From assembly GCF_016464425.1 (NCBI RefSeq), contig NZ_JADDKQ010000001.1, forward strand, positions 124,001-188,000: a stretch of 64,000 nt of DNA. Direction: 5' to 3'. Both the position numbers and the translations under genes were made by a program. The notes under the pieces are model-generated. The model was not told the origin of the DNA. It searched no databases and saw only the letters and a program-made list of their open reading frames with translations. Below, piece by piece: positions 46,285-54,880 of the stretch. Each line of letters opens with the position of its first letter. Position 1 is the stretch's first letter. This DNA is from Actinotalea solisilvae (lineage in GTDB: Bacteria; Actinomycetota; Actinomycetes; Actinomycetales; Cellulomonadaceae).

Positions 46285-47457
46285 ATGGAGCTGACGCCAC
46301 GCGTGTTCGTGTGCCACAGCTCCGTGGACGCGTCACTCGCGCGCGACATCGTGTCCGAGCTGGAGTCCGCCGGCATCCCGTGCTGGATCGCACCGCGCGA
46401 CGTGGTGTCCGGAGAGAACTACCCGCGTCAGCTCGTCCACGCCATCCAGGAGTGCGCTACGTTCCTGGTGCTCATCACCCCCGCCTCCGTCCGGTCCGAC
46501 CACGTGCTGCGCGAGCTGGAGCAGGCCGCACGGCACCGGCGGCCGGTGCTGCCCCTCGTGGTCGACGGCGCGTCGTCCGAGGACCTGGACTACTACCTCG
46601 GAGCGCTCCACCGCGTCGAGGGCTCGGAGCGCACGATCGTCGCGGAGGCCGTCCGGCACTTCGCCGGCGCCGGGAACCGTGGCCCGCGCCGGGCGTCCGT
46701 GGGTAGCACGGGTGCGACGCCGCCTCCGTCCCGCGGCTCCGACCTCCTTCGCGTCGGAGTCATCCCCTGGCCGCCGTTCGCCCGGCACGCATCCGGTGCC
46801 GGACCGTCCGGCGGCTTGTTCCTCGATCTGCTCGACCAGTTCTCCGTGGACACGGGCATCCCCTTCGAGTACGTCGACATCACTAACGACGCCGCCACAC
46901 CCGGGCTGCTCTCGGGCGATCTCGACCTCGTGGCGTGCCTGTACCGCACGCCTCGGCGCGAACGGGACTTCGACTTCGCCGCCTGCCTGTTCGCCTCCAC
47001 CATCGGTGCCGTGGTCCGCGCCGACGACCAGCGGATCCGCAGCCACGGCGACCTCTTGCGGACGGACGTCCGGCTGGCCGTCTGCCGGGGCGAGATCGGT
47101 GCCGAGCTCGCGGTCGACATGTTCGGCGCGGCTCGTGGCTCGTCCCGCCTCGTCGAGTTGGACACCACCGATGTGGCGAACGTCGGCCGCATGGTGCAGG
47201 CCGGGGTGGCGGACGCGGCCATCACGGACAACATCACGTGCCGCCTGATCTGCGAGGCGCTCGGAGCTTCCGTACGGCACGAGTTCGCCCACTTCCCCCT
47301 GTACGTAGGACACATCGGACTGCAGATGCTCAAGGGCCGGGAACCGCTGCGGGACCACCTCACCGAGCGACTGCAGGCGCTGCGGCGCGGCGGCACCCTC
47401 GCGGAGGCGCAGCGCGAACTCGAGAGCAGCTACGCCGGCATGCTGCAGGTCCTGTGA
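46285..47457 (+). CDS. TIR domain fused to a family-3 solute-binding-type domain
   Basis: A 390-aa protein without signal peptide. Residues 5-130 are a TIR domain: RVFVCHSSVDASLARDIVSE, WIAPRDVVSGENY, and SDHVLRELEQA, in which Glu77 aligns with the catalytic NADase Glu of active TIRs. A Gly/Pro/Ser linker leads to residues about 155-390, a type-2 periplasmic-binding fold of the amino-acid (SBP_bac_3) class: RVGVIPWPPF, GLFLDLLDQFSVDTGIPFEY, LLSGDLDLVACLYRTPRRER, VRLAVCRGEIGAELA and VQAGVADAAITDN. With no signal the sensor is cytoplasmic, so ligand binding probably controls the TIR. The stop overlaps the next start (GTGA). Confidence 0.85.
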   Translation: MELTPRVFVCHSSVDASLARDIVSELESAGIPCWIAPRDVVSGENYPRQLVHAIQECATFLVLITPASVRSDHVLRELEQAARHRRPVLPLVVDGASSEDLDYYLGALHRVEGSERTIVAEAVRHFAGAGNRGPRRASVGSTGATPPPSRGSDLLRVGVIPWPPFARHASGAGPSGGLFLDLLDQFSVDTGIPFEYVDITNDAATPGLLSGDLDLVACLYRTPRRERDFDFAACLFASTIGAVVRADDQRIRSHGDLLRTDVRLAVCRGEIGAELAVDMFGAARGSSRLVELDTTDVANVGRMVQAGVADAAITDNITCRLICEALGASVRHEFAHFPLYVGHIGLQMLKGREPLRDHLTERLQALRRGGTLAEAQRELESSYAGMLQVL

Positions 47458-48365
47458 CCCCCTCGCGGCTGCTGCTCTCCGGACGCCTCTCCGAGCCCGT
47501 GGCGAGGGCACTCGCGGCCCGCCTGCCGGACGTCTCCCTCCGCGCCCGGGTGGACCCCGCACCCGCCGACTTGGACTGGGCGGACTCGTACGCAGCGTTC
47601 GGGTGGCCAAGCACCGACCACGCCGTGTCCTTCGACTGGGTCCACTCGATGGGCGCCGGGGTTGACGCCTTCATTGACCACGCCGGGCAGATCGGCGTGC
47701 TGACGCGCACGCTCGGTGCCATGCCCGAGCGCATGGGTGCTTTCGTCCTCGCGCTGGTTCTCGGACGGGCGCACCACCTACGCGAGTACGCACTGAGCCA
47801 GGACGTGCGCGAGTGGCGCCCTCTGCCGCCAGAGCCGCTGCCCCGTCGGGCAGCGATCCTGGGCACCGGCGTTGTCGCCTCGGGAGTCGCCCGCGCCCTG
47901 ACCGGTCAGGGCATCGCAGTTACGGGTGTGAACCGCTCGGGCCGGACGTCACCGCACTTCTCCGCCGTCGTGCCGTGGGGCCGGCTCGAGGACGCGCTGC
48001 GGGATTGCTCCCTCGTCGTCGCCGCGCTCCCAGCGTCGTCGTCGACCTACCGGATCATCGGCGAGGACGTCCTGGGCCAGCTGCGATCCGCGCACTTGGT
48101 CAACGTCGGCCGTGGCAGCACGTTGGACCTCGCGGCGTTGGGGTCGGCCCTGGCGTCCGGCACCGTAGTGCACGCGGACCTCGACGTCTTCGACCACGAG
48201 CCTCTCGACAATGGCTCCTGGCTCTGGGCCCATCCGGCGGTCCGGGTGACGCCGCACGTCGCCGCCGTCACCGCCGTCGAGGACGCGGTCGACGCGATCG
48301 CGAGCACCTGGGCCGACCTGCGCGCCAGTCGGCTCCCGGCAACACTCGTCACAAGGCCCGGCTGA
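47454..48365 (+). CDS. D-2-hydroxyacid dehydrogenase family protein 1
   Basis: A 303-aa NAD(P)-dependent 2-hydroxyacid dehydrogenase-like enzyme. The coenzyme domain is clear: AAILGTGVVASGVARALTGQ, VVAALPASSSTYRIIG, and catalytic residues Arg in VNVGRGS, Glu in DVFDHEPL and His in VTPHVAAV. The N-terminal substrate domain is shorter and has an unusual Trp-rich segment (DLDWADSYAAFGWPSTDH), so the substrate differs from common family members. GTG overlaps the TIR-SBP stop by four bases. A second, distinct copy follows the other TIR gene. Confidence 0.85.
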   Translation: MTPSRLLLSGRLSEPVARALAARLPDVSLRARVDPAPADLDWADSYAAFGWPSTDHAVSFDWVHSMGAGVDAFIDHAGQIGVLTRTLGAMPERMGAFVLALVLGRAHHLREYALSQDVREWRPLPPEPLPRRAAILGTGVVASGVARALTGQGIAVTGVNRSGRTSPHFSAVVPWGRLEDALRDCSLVVAALPASSSTYRIIGEDVLGQLRSAHLVNVGRGSTLDLAALGSALASGTVVHADLDVFDHEPLDNGSWLWAHPAVRVTPHVAAVTAVEDAVDAIASTWADLRASRLPATLVTRPG

Positions 48366-48420
48366 CGGCGTGCCAGGACGAGGGGAGGCCGGCCGCGCCG
48401 GCGACGAGGGGACCCGTCTG

Positions 48421-48888
48421 GTGTCACCGGTCGGCGAGCGCCGCGTCGACGAGGTGATGCGGCTCTACGCGCAGGCGTGGTGGACCCGCGACCGAGACGC
48501 GCGCGACGTCGCAGCGATGCTCCGCTCCGCGCAGCCGACCATCGGGGCCGTCACGCCCGACGACCGCCTGGTGGCTTTCGTCCGGGTCCTGACGGACTTC
48601 CGGTTCAAGGCAGTCGTCGTCGATCTCATTGTGGACGCACCGCACCGCAGAGCGGGTCTGGGCGGCCGGCTGGTTAGAGCCGTCGTCGAGCACCCGGCGC
48701 TCAAAGCTGTCGAGGACGTCGAGCTGTACTGCGACGAGGACCTCGTGCCCTACTACGCCTCCCACGGGTTCGCCGAGCCGCCGCGCACGCGGTTCATGCG
48801 CCGTTCGCGCTCGCGCGCCGAGGGGACGATCCCGCTCACGGCCGCGGCGAAGCGTTCCGCCGACGACGGGTCGAGCCGCAGAAAGTAG
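48421..48888 (+). CDS. GNAT-family N-acetyltransferase
   Basis: A 155-aa acetyl-CoA-dependent acyltransferase. The cofactor loop RRAGLGGRLVRAVVEH is preceded by the beta4 strand VVVDLIVDAP and followed by VELYCDEDLVPYYASHGF. GTG 48421 has GAGGGGA upstream; an alternative GTG at 48370, five bases after the previous stop, would add 17 residues without a clear ribosome site. The last 45 residues are a basic tail outside the fold and overlap the 3' end of the convergent ATP-grasp gene by 136 bp. Probably co-transcribed with the TIR-SBP and dehydrogenase genes. The amine substrate is unknown. Confidence 0.85.
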   Translation: MSPVGERRVDEVMRLYAQAWWTRDRDARDVAAMLRSAQPTIGAVTPDDRLVAFVRVLTDFRFKAVVVDLIVDAPHRRAGLGGRLVRAVVEHPALKAVEDVELYCDEDLVPYYASHGFAEPPRTRFMRRSRSRAEGTIPLTAAAKRSADDGSSRRK

Positions 48889-49727
48889 CTGGGTTCGAAA
48901 AGCTCCGCCTCGAGCACGCGGGGCGCGCCGTCCTCGTCGCGCGCGACGTCGATCCGGGCGTACAGAGGCACAGCGAACTCCTCCGGCACCCCCCGCCCGT
49001 GAGCGATGTCGCTGGCTGCCCGGAGACACGACCGGGCGAGCTCGATCTCGTCGGGTGCGGGCGTGCCGACGTCGATGCGTTCGGTGTACGCCCCGCCCCG
49101 GTAGCTGCCTCCCCGCTCGAGGATCGGGCCCTTGCGCCCGCAGTGCGAGAACTCGCCGCCGAAGAAGATCAGGCCGTGCTCACCCACCCGCTCCACGGAG
49201 TCGAGCGCGGGGAGCACCATGGGCGTCTTGCCGAGTCGAAGTATCAGCTCGACGAGCTCGACCGCGCGAGGGTCGTCAGCCTCGAAGAGGCCGGTGTTGC
49301 GCGATCCGGCGGAGACGGTCGGCTTGACGACCACGCGTCGCCCCGCACGTCGGGCGAGCTCCGCGCGCGCGGCCGCGGCGGAGGCGACGCAGACGAAGGG
49401 CGTCACCGCCACACCCGCGGCGTCCAGATCGCCAAGGTAGCGCTTGTCGAAGTTCCAGCTGATCAGCCCCGGGTGGTTCAGCACGGTCGCCACCGGTGCA
49501 ACCGAGGCCAGCCAGGCGGAGAACTCCTGCGTCCGCAGCGAGTAGTCCCATGGTGACTTGAGGACGACGAGGGACAGCGCCGACCAGTCGACGGAGTCGG
49601 TCCAGGGGGCTACCACGGGCTCCAGGCCCTGCTGGTCCAGAGCCTGCGAGACGAGAGCGATCTCCGCATCGGGGTGGACGCCCGGCGAGTCGGGCGAGGA
49701 GACGACGAGTCCGACGCGTGGGCGCAT
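48753..49727 (-). CDS. ATP-grasp enzyme 1
   Basis: A 324-aa ATP-grasp-fold ligase-like protein that would join a carboxylate to an amine or thiol with ATP. Features are RVGLVVSSPDSPGVHPDAEI (N-terminal Rossmann-like domain), LKSPWDYSLRTQEFSAWLAS, RRVVVKPTVSAGSRNTGLFE (ATP-binding loop), LIFFGGEFSH and the Mg-binding end VLEAELFEPSYFLRLDP. It resembles the stand-alone ATP-grasp proteins next to peptide or amino-acid-like metabolite genes. Co-directional with and 53 bp behind the RyR gene; its 3' end overlaps the GNAT gene on the other strand. Confidence 0.85.
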   Translation of the reverse strand: MRPRVGLVVSSPDSPGVHPDAEIALVSQALDQQGLEPVVAPWTDSVDWSALSLVVLKSPWDYSLRTQEFSAWLASVAPVATVLNHPGLISWNFDKRYLGDLDAAGVAVTPFVCVASAAAARAELARRAGRRVVVKPTVSAGSRNTGLFEADDPRAVELVELILRLGKTPMVLPALDSVERVGEHGLIFFGGEFSHCGRKGPILERGGSYRGGAYTERIDVGTPAPDEIELARSCLRAASDIAHGRGVPEEFAVPLYARIDVARDEDGAPRVLEAELFEPSYFLRLDPSSAERFAAAVSGIVPSARERERRMNRVRGGSANPWEA

Positions 49728-49780
49728 GGCTCCTTACCGTGTCGAGGGCGGATCCGGGCGTGGCGTCGCCGTGCGGTGGT

Positions 49781-50242
49781 CTAGGCAGGGCGCGAGACAC
49801 TGTAGCCGAGGCGCGCGGCCAGGAACGGCGCCATGCGCACACGGTCACGGTCGCGGTCACGCGTCGCCTCGTCGAGCGCTTCCCACGGCTCGAGGTCCGG
49901 GTGCACGCGTGCGCCGTCGTCGCGCGGACGTCCGTGCCGGTACCCGGCGGCGGTCTTGGCGGCGACCCACCGCTCGTGCTCGGCACGCGCGGCCGCGTCC
50001 ACCTCCTCGGCCGTCAGCTCAATGACCGGGTCGTGCGGCGTGCCGGTGGCCTCGACGCGGAGGCCGAGCGAACGCAGGTGGTCCACGGCCGCCAGCACCT
50101 GCTCGCGGTTGGCCGCCTTGATCTCCTCCGGGAGGTCCGCGTACGCCGTCCTGCGCCAAGGCGACCCGGTGTCCAACCTGTCGCGCAGACGCTCGTGCAT
50201 CCAGGCGGCGAGCGCCTCCACCGGTGGGTCGGGAAGCGGCAT
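49781..50242 (-). CDS. RyR-domain protein
   Basis: A 153-aa soluble protein. The C-terminal half is a RyR (ryanodine-receptor repeat) domain: ARAEHERWVAAKTAAGYRHG, HPDLEPWEALDEATRDRDRD and VRMAPFLAARLGY. The N-terminal half is a small helical region (VEALAAWMHERLRDRLDTGS) ending in ATGTPHDPVIELTAEEVD. Bacterial RyR domains have been proposed, from comparative genomics of nucleotide-based conflict systems, to bind nucleotide-derived ligands. It is divergent from a TrkA-RyR protein that has a second copy of the domain (53-bp gap). Confidence 0.88.
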   Translation of the reverse strand: MPLPDPPVEALAAWMHERLRDRLDTGSPWRRTAYADLPEEIKAANREQVLAAVDHLRSLGLRVEATGTPHDPVIELTAEEVDAAARAEHERWVAAKTAAGYRHGRPRDDGARVHPDLEPWEALDEATRDRDRDRVRMAPFLAARLGYSVSRPA

Positions 50243-50295
50243 GATGACGCACGCTACCCGCTCGCCGTGGGCGGTGCCGATCGAAAGGGGACGCC

Positions 50296-52062
50296 GTGGC
50301 AGCCGCAGTCCGTTCTCGGCTCGCTCGCTTCTCCGCCGCTCTTCTCCTCGGTCGACGACGCCGCGGTTGGCTGCTCGTCGGTGCCGTCGCCCTGGTCGCA
50401 TTCGTCTTGTCGTGGTGGGGTGCGGTCCTCGTGCACGAGGCGGACGGCGGGCACGCGCACTGGAGTGACGCCCCCTTCGCCGCGGTCCAGACCTTCTTCC
50501 TCGAGCCGCCCACGTCCGCGAGCGTCCCGACGCCGCTGCCGCTCGTGATCGGCCGGGTGCTGGCACCTCTCAGCCTCGCGACCGCCGCAATCCGGGCGCT
50601 GTCGGTGCAGCTCGCTGACCTGGTCGACGGGCTGCGCGCGCGTTCCCGTACCGACCACATCGTCATCGTCGGCCTCAACGCGGCGGCCTTCGCGACGATC
50701 GAGCGGATGGGCGACGCCGCAGCTCGCCGCCGCGGTGGCGTCGTCGTGCTGGAACGGGACCCGCACAACCCGCGGATCGGACTCGCTCGCGTCCGACTCG
50801 TCCCGGTCGTCGTCGGCGACGGGCGGTTTCCCGACGACCTGCGTCGCGCGGGTGTGGACCGGGCAGCCCGGCTGGTGACCCTGGCCGGCACCCCGGGCAA
50901 CAACGCGGCGATCGCCGGCGCCGTGAGCGCGGTCGTCGCGCACCGCCGCACGAGGACCCTACTGCGCTCGCACATCGAGATCGACGACCCCCGCGCCCTA
51001 GCCGATCTGCAACGTGCGGCGCCCTTCCACCCTGACCACGCCCAGGAGTTCTTCAGCCTGCAGGAGCGCGCCGCGCGACTGGTCGCCCGACGCGTCACCG
51101 ACGGAGCGTCCCTCACGCGCGAGCGCCGGCTCGTCGTGTCCGGCGGCGGGCACCTGTCACAGCACCTGGTGGCGCAGCTCGCCCGCGAGCACTTCACCGA
51201 GGTCTACGCCGCCCTGCCCGACGGGAGTTCGAGAGACGTTCAGCGCCTGGTGGTCCGCGTGCTGTGCTGCACCGAGGCGGAGGCCCGAGCGATCCGCACC
51301 GTCCTCACGCCCGCACTCGCTGCGGTTCTGGACCTTGAGGCGGTCATCGCACCCGACCCGGACCTCCACGGCGTTCTCTCGCGCCTGGCCGTGACCCAGC
51401 CGACGCATGTCATCGTCGCGGACGACGACGAGATCCGGCGCATGCGTGTGCAGCTCTGCCTGGATGACCTGTCCCCTCTGCGCGACGTCGACCGCGTCGT
51501 GGTTGCCGGAGCCGAACGTCACCTGGAGTCGCTCCTGGCAGCACCACGGGGCGCCCGCCGGAGCGCCGTGGTCCTGCCCGACGACGTGTGCGACCTGTCG
51601 ACCCTGCTCGACGGCCGCCTCGACGACATCGCACGCTCGATCCACGAGCGCTACCTGCGCTCGAGTCGGGAGGAGCAGCTCGCCACCGCGGACGCCGTGC
51701 ACCGGCGGGTCGACGCGGGTTGGGACCAGCTCGACGAAGACGTGCGACGGCTCAACGTGGCGGCGGCGCTCGGCCTCGTCTCGATGCTGAACCAGGAGGG
51801 GCTGCGGATCGTCCCGCTCCGCGACATCACCCGCGCCCGCGAGCCCCTGGCCGAGGGCCTGGTCGACCGCCTCGCCCCGGTGGAGCACGAGCGGTGGCGT
51901 CGCGCCCGGTTCGGCGACCGGCCGCCGACACCGCATGAGCCTCGCAACCGGCCCTGGGCCGAGGCGCTCGACGACCACGACCACACCCGCAAGCAGCTGC
52001 GGGCGACCCATCAGATCCTCGCGTTCGCTGGGCTGCAGGTGGACGACCCGCGGGAGACCTGA
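50296..52062 (+). CDS. Membrane TrkA/RCK-like protein with C-terminal RyR domain
   Basis: A 588-aa membrane protein. Residues about 24-45 form one helix and about 85-105 a second, with a short loop helix between, like a two-helix pore unit but without a TVGYG filter. Two Rossmann-like TrkA/RCK domains follow: HIVIVGLNAAAFATIERMG (degenerate glycine pattern) and RLVVSGGGHLSQHLVAQLAR. Residues about 520-580 are a RyR domain (APVEHERWRRARFGDRPPTP, NRPWAEALDDHDHTRKQL). GTG 50296 follows AAAGGGGA. A ligand-gated membrane effector is plausible: RyR binds a nucleotide, RCK units transmit, the membrane part conducts. Transport itself is inferred. Confidence 0.8.
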   Translation: MAAAVRSRLARFSAALLLGRRRRGWLLVGAVALVAFVLSWWGAVLVHEADGGHAHWSDAPFAAVQTFFLEPPTSASVPTPLPLVIGRVLAPLSLATAAIRALSVQLADLVDGLRARSRTDHIVIVGLNAAAFATIERMGDAAARRRGGVVVLERDPHNPRIGLARVRLVPVVVGDGRFPDDLRRAGVDRAARLVTLAGTPGNNAAIAGAVSAVVAHRRTRTLLRSHIEIDDPRALADLQRAAPFHPDHAQEFFSLQERAARLVARRVTDGASLTRERRLVVSGGGHLSQHLVAQLAREHFTEVYAALPDGSSRDVQRLVVRVLCCTEAEARAIRTVLTPALAAVLDLEAVIAPDPDLHGVLSRLAVTQPTHVIVADDDEIRRMRVQLCLDDLSPLRDVDRVVVAGAERHLESLLAAPRGARRSAVVLPDDVCDLSTLLDGRLDDIARSIHERYLRSSREEQLATADAVHRRVDAGWDQLDEDVRRLNVAAALGLVSMLNQEGLRIVPLRDITRAREPLAEGLVDRLAPVEHERWRRARFGDRPPTPHEPRNRPWAEALDDHDHTRKQLRATHQILAFAGLQVDDPRET

Positions 52063-52135
52063 GCGCCCTCGCCGCTAGAGTTTCGCAGCGTGGCGCACGC
52101 CCGCGCTGCCGAGCGCAGACGAAAAGGTCGGTGGC

Positions 52136-54880
52136 GTGGCAGGACTCGAGCGACGGGCCAGCACCTTCATCAGCTTCGCCTCGCAGGACGAGGCAATCGC
52201 GCGGGCTCTCAGCGCGCACCTGGAGGCCGCCGGAATCTCCACCTTCTTCGCACCGCGCGATATCCGCGGTGGCATGAACTTCGCGGTGGAAATTGTGCGT
52301 GCGGTCGCGTCGAGCGACGCGGTCGTCGTCTTGCTGTCCCGCCCAGCCGTCGAGTCCCCGCACGTGCGCCGCGAGGTGTCCCTTGCGATCGACGAGCGGC
52401 GCGTACTGCTCCCCGTGGCGCTGCCGGGCACACGGTTCCCGGTGGGGTTCAGCGCCGAGTGGACCTACTGGCTCAGCGCCGTCCAGGTGGCCGACTACGG
52501 CGGCCCGGAGGAGACCCTGCGGCTGCTCCGTCCGATGCTGCCGGTGCAGCCGCAGCATCCGCAGCATGCGGAGAGCAGGCGCGCGGGTGAGCGGACCCTG
52601 AGCGACAGGCGTCGTCCTCTGCGCGGCCGCAGCTCCAGCCCAAGCGCGCTCCTGCGCCCGGATCGGGCGGTGCCCGCCCTCGTTGGACGCGAGACCGAGC
52701 TCGCTCGCCTGGAGGAGTGGTGCCGGCGCGGCGACGAGTTCGACGTGCGTCTGATGAGCGGCGGTGCAGGGCAGGGAAAGAGCCGTCTCGCACGCGAGCT
52801 CGCCGGCCGCCTCGAGGCCGACGGCTGGCGGACCGCTTTCGTACCCCCGGAGCGGGATGGGCGAGCAGTCGTGATTGAGCTTCCGCCGGAGCCCACGCTG
52901 CTCGTCGTGGACTACGCCGAGACCCGGACGAGCCAGCTTGCGGCCCTCTTCGACGCTTTCCTCGAGCACGGTGTTGAGGGCACGGTCCGAATGCTCCTCC
53001 TCGCCCGCACCGCGGGTGACTGGTGGACCACGCTGCTCGCGCGGGACCCCGACGTATCGGACCTCGTGTCAGACGCCACCGTGCAGCCGCTCCTGCCGCT
53101 CACCGATGACCGCGCGACCGTCGTCGGGCTGTTCACCACCGCGTGCGAGCAGTTCGCCGCTGCGCTCCGCCTGGGTGCACCGCGGGACGTGCCCGTGCCG
53201 TACAGGGCCTACGGCTCCGCGCTCGACGTGCTCCAGGACGCACTCATAGCCGTCCTCGGCGCTACCCCCGAGGCCGCGACCGGCGGCGACCGCCTGCTCG
53301 CCCACGAGCGTCGCTACCTCGGCGCGGCGGCCCGTGCGGCGGGCATCGACGAGGTCGACGACGTCGACCTCGGCCGCGTCGCCGCCGCCCTGACGCTGTA
53401 CGGAGCAGCCACCGAGGACGAGGCCGCTCAGGTCGTCCAGGAGTGCAACCGCGACCTCGAACCCACCGTCCGTCGCCGGGTCGCGCGCCTGTTCCACCGG
53501 CTGTACCCCGGGCGACCTGCGTACGTCGAGGGCGTCCGGCCCGACGTCATCGGTGAGGACCTGATCGCGGGCGTGCTCATGAGCGACGGGCGCCTGCCCG
53601 GAGCGCCGCTCTCGCGCGACCTGGGCGATCGCAGCGACGAACAACGCCATAGGGCTCTACTTACGCTCTCGCGCGGCGCCACGCGGCACCCGCCGATCGC
53701 GGCCGAGCTCGGCCGAGTGGTCCGGAACGCCGACGTGGAGCTCCTCCTCCTGGGCATCCGCGTAGCGACGCAGGTCGAGGACCCTGGCCCGCTCCTCGGG
53801 GCCATCGAGGCCACGCTCGAGGACCGTCCGTCCGGGCTGCACGCGACGCTCCTGTCGGCGGTGCCCGACGAGTCCGTCGCGCTGGCGGACCTCGCGGCAC
53901 GCCTCGCACGGCGCGCCATCGCCGACATCCCGGAGGAGAGCGAGCACACCCTCGCGGACGTCGTCGTGGCGATCGCGTGCTCGAACCGCTTCTCCGACGC
54001 GGGATGGACCGCCGAGGCCGCCAGCTCGGTGCGCCTGGCTGTCGACCGGCTGCGCCGGCTCGACGCCGTGGACCGTGACGAGCGGGTGCTCGGCACGGCG
54101 TTGACGAACCTCTCCAACCGACTCTGGGAGCTGGGCGCGCTCGGCGACGCGCTCGAGCCCGCCGTCGAGGCGGTGCACACCCTCGACGGAAGCCGGGCCA
54201 CCCCGGTCGAGCGGGCTTCGGCGCGCTCGAACCTCGCGTTCCGACTCGCCGAGCTGGGCCGGCACTCCGACGCTCTCGCCGAGCTCACGATCGCCGAGCG
54301 CATGTGTGGGGCGGGCCCCGGCGACGACGCGGCGACGCGCGCCCACGCGTCGATCATGAACAACCTCACCTGCGTGCTGCTGAGCACCGGCGAGCCGCTG
54401 CGCGCGGCGCAGTACGGGACGGCGTGTGTCGAGCTGCGCCGGAGCCAGGCACTGCGCGATCGGGATCGCTTCTTGCCCAACGTCGCGCGGGCCCTGGCCA
54501 ATGCCGCGCCCGCCCTGGAGGCCAGCGGCGATAGCCTGCTCGCCGACAGGCTGCTCGTCGAGGCGCGCGCGCTGCACCGGATCGCCGGTCGCCGTGCGCC
54601 GATCTTCCGTTTCGAGGAGGCCGAGAGCGCTACGCTCGAGTCGATCATCCTGCTCGGGCGCCAGGAGTGGGCGTCCGCGAACCGCGCGGCGGAGGAGGCA
54701 CAGCACGTGCTCGCCTCGGTGCAGGTCGATCTCGGTGACCTCGGCTGGCGACTTGGGACGACGCTGTCCTCCGTACTCGCGGCCACAGAAGCGCGCGACA
54801 GCGTCCGGGTGGCCGACGTGGCCGTTGGCGCTCACCCCGCGATGCACCTCCCCCGCCTGCTGGAGTACCGCGACCTGTGA
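52136..54880 (+). CDS. TIR-STAND NTPase-TPR protein
   Basis: A 914-aa multidomain protein of the prokaryotic NLR-like (STAND) type. Residues 8-130 are a TIR domain (STFISFASQDEAIARALSAH, FFAPRDIRGGMNF, SPHVRREVSL with Glu80 in the catalytic position). An Arg/Ser/Pro linker follows. The NTPase has P-loop GGAGQGKS (209-216) and Walker B LLVVDYAET. From about residue 620 TPR-like helical repeats run to the end (ALTNLSNRLWELGALGDALE, SNLAFRLAELGRHSDALAEL). The TPR array would sense a trigger, the NTPase oligomerise, and TIR cleave NAD or make a signal nucleotide. Its stop overlaps the next gene. Confidence 0.88.
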   Translation: MAGLERRASTFISFASQDEAIARALSAHLEAAGISTFFAPRDIRGGMNFAVEIVRAVASSDAVVVLLSRPAVESPHVRREVSLAIDERRVLLPVALPGTRFPVGFSAEWTYWLSAVQVADYGGPEETLRLLRPMLPVQPQHPQHAESRRAGERTLSDRRRPLRGRSSSPSALLRPDRAVPALVGRETELARLEEWCRRGDEFDVRLMSGGAGQGKSRLARELAGRLEADGWRTAFVPPERDGRAVVIELPPEPTLLVVDYAETRTSQLAALFDAFLEHGVEGTVRMLLLARTAGDWWTTLLARDPDVSDLVSDATVQPLLPLTDDRATVVGLFTTACEQFAAALRLGAPRDVPVPYRAYGSALDVLQDALIAVLGATPEAATGGDRLLAHERRYLGAAARAAGIDEVDDVDLGRVAAALTLYGAATEDEAAQVVQECNRDLEPTVRRRVARLFHRLYPGRPAYVEGVRPDVIGEDLIAGVLMSDGRLPGAPLSRDLGDRSDEQRHRALLTLSRGATRHPPIAAELGRVVRNADVELLLLGIRVATQVEDPGPLLGAIEATLEDRPSGLHATLLSAVPDESVALADLAARLARRAIADIPEESEHTLADVVVAIACSNRFSDAGWTAEAASSVRLAVDRLRRLDAVDRDERVLGTALTNLSNRLWELGALGDALEPAVEAVHTLDGSRATPVERASARSNLAFRLAELGRHSDALAELTIAERMCGAGPGDDAATRAHASIMNNLTCVLLSTGEPLRAAQYGTACVELRRSQALRDRDRFLPNVARALANAAPALEASGDSLLADRLLVEARALHRIAGRRAPIFRFEEAESATLESIILLGRQEWASANRAAEEAQHVLASVQVDLGDLGWRLGTTLSSVLAATEARDSVRVADVAVGAHPAMHLPRLLEYRDL

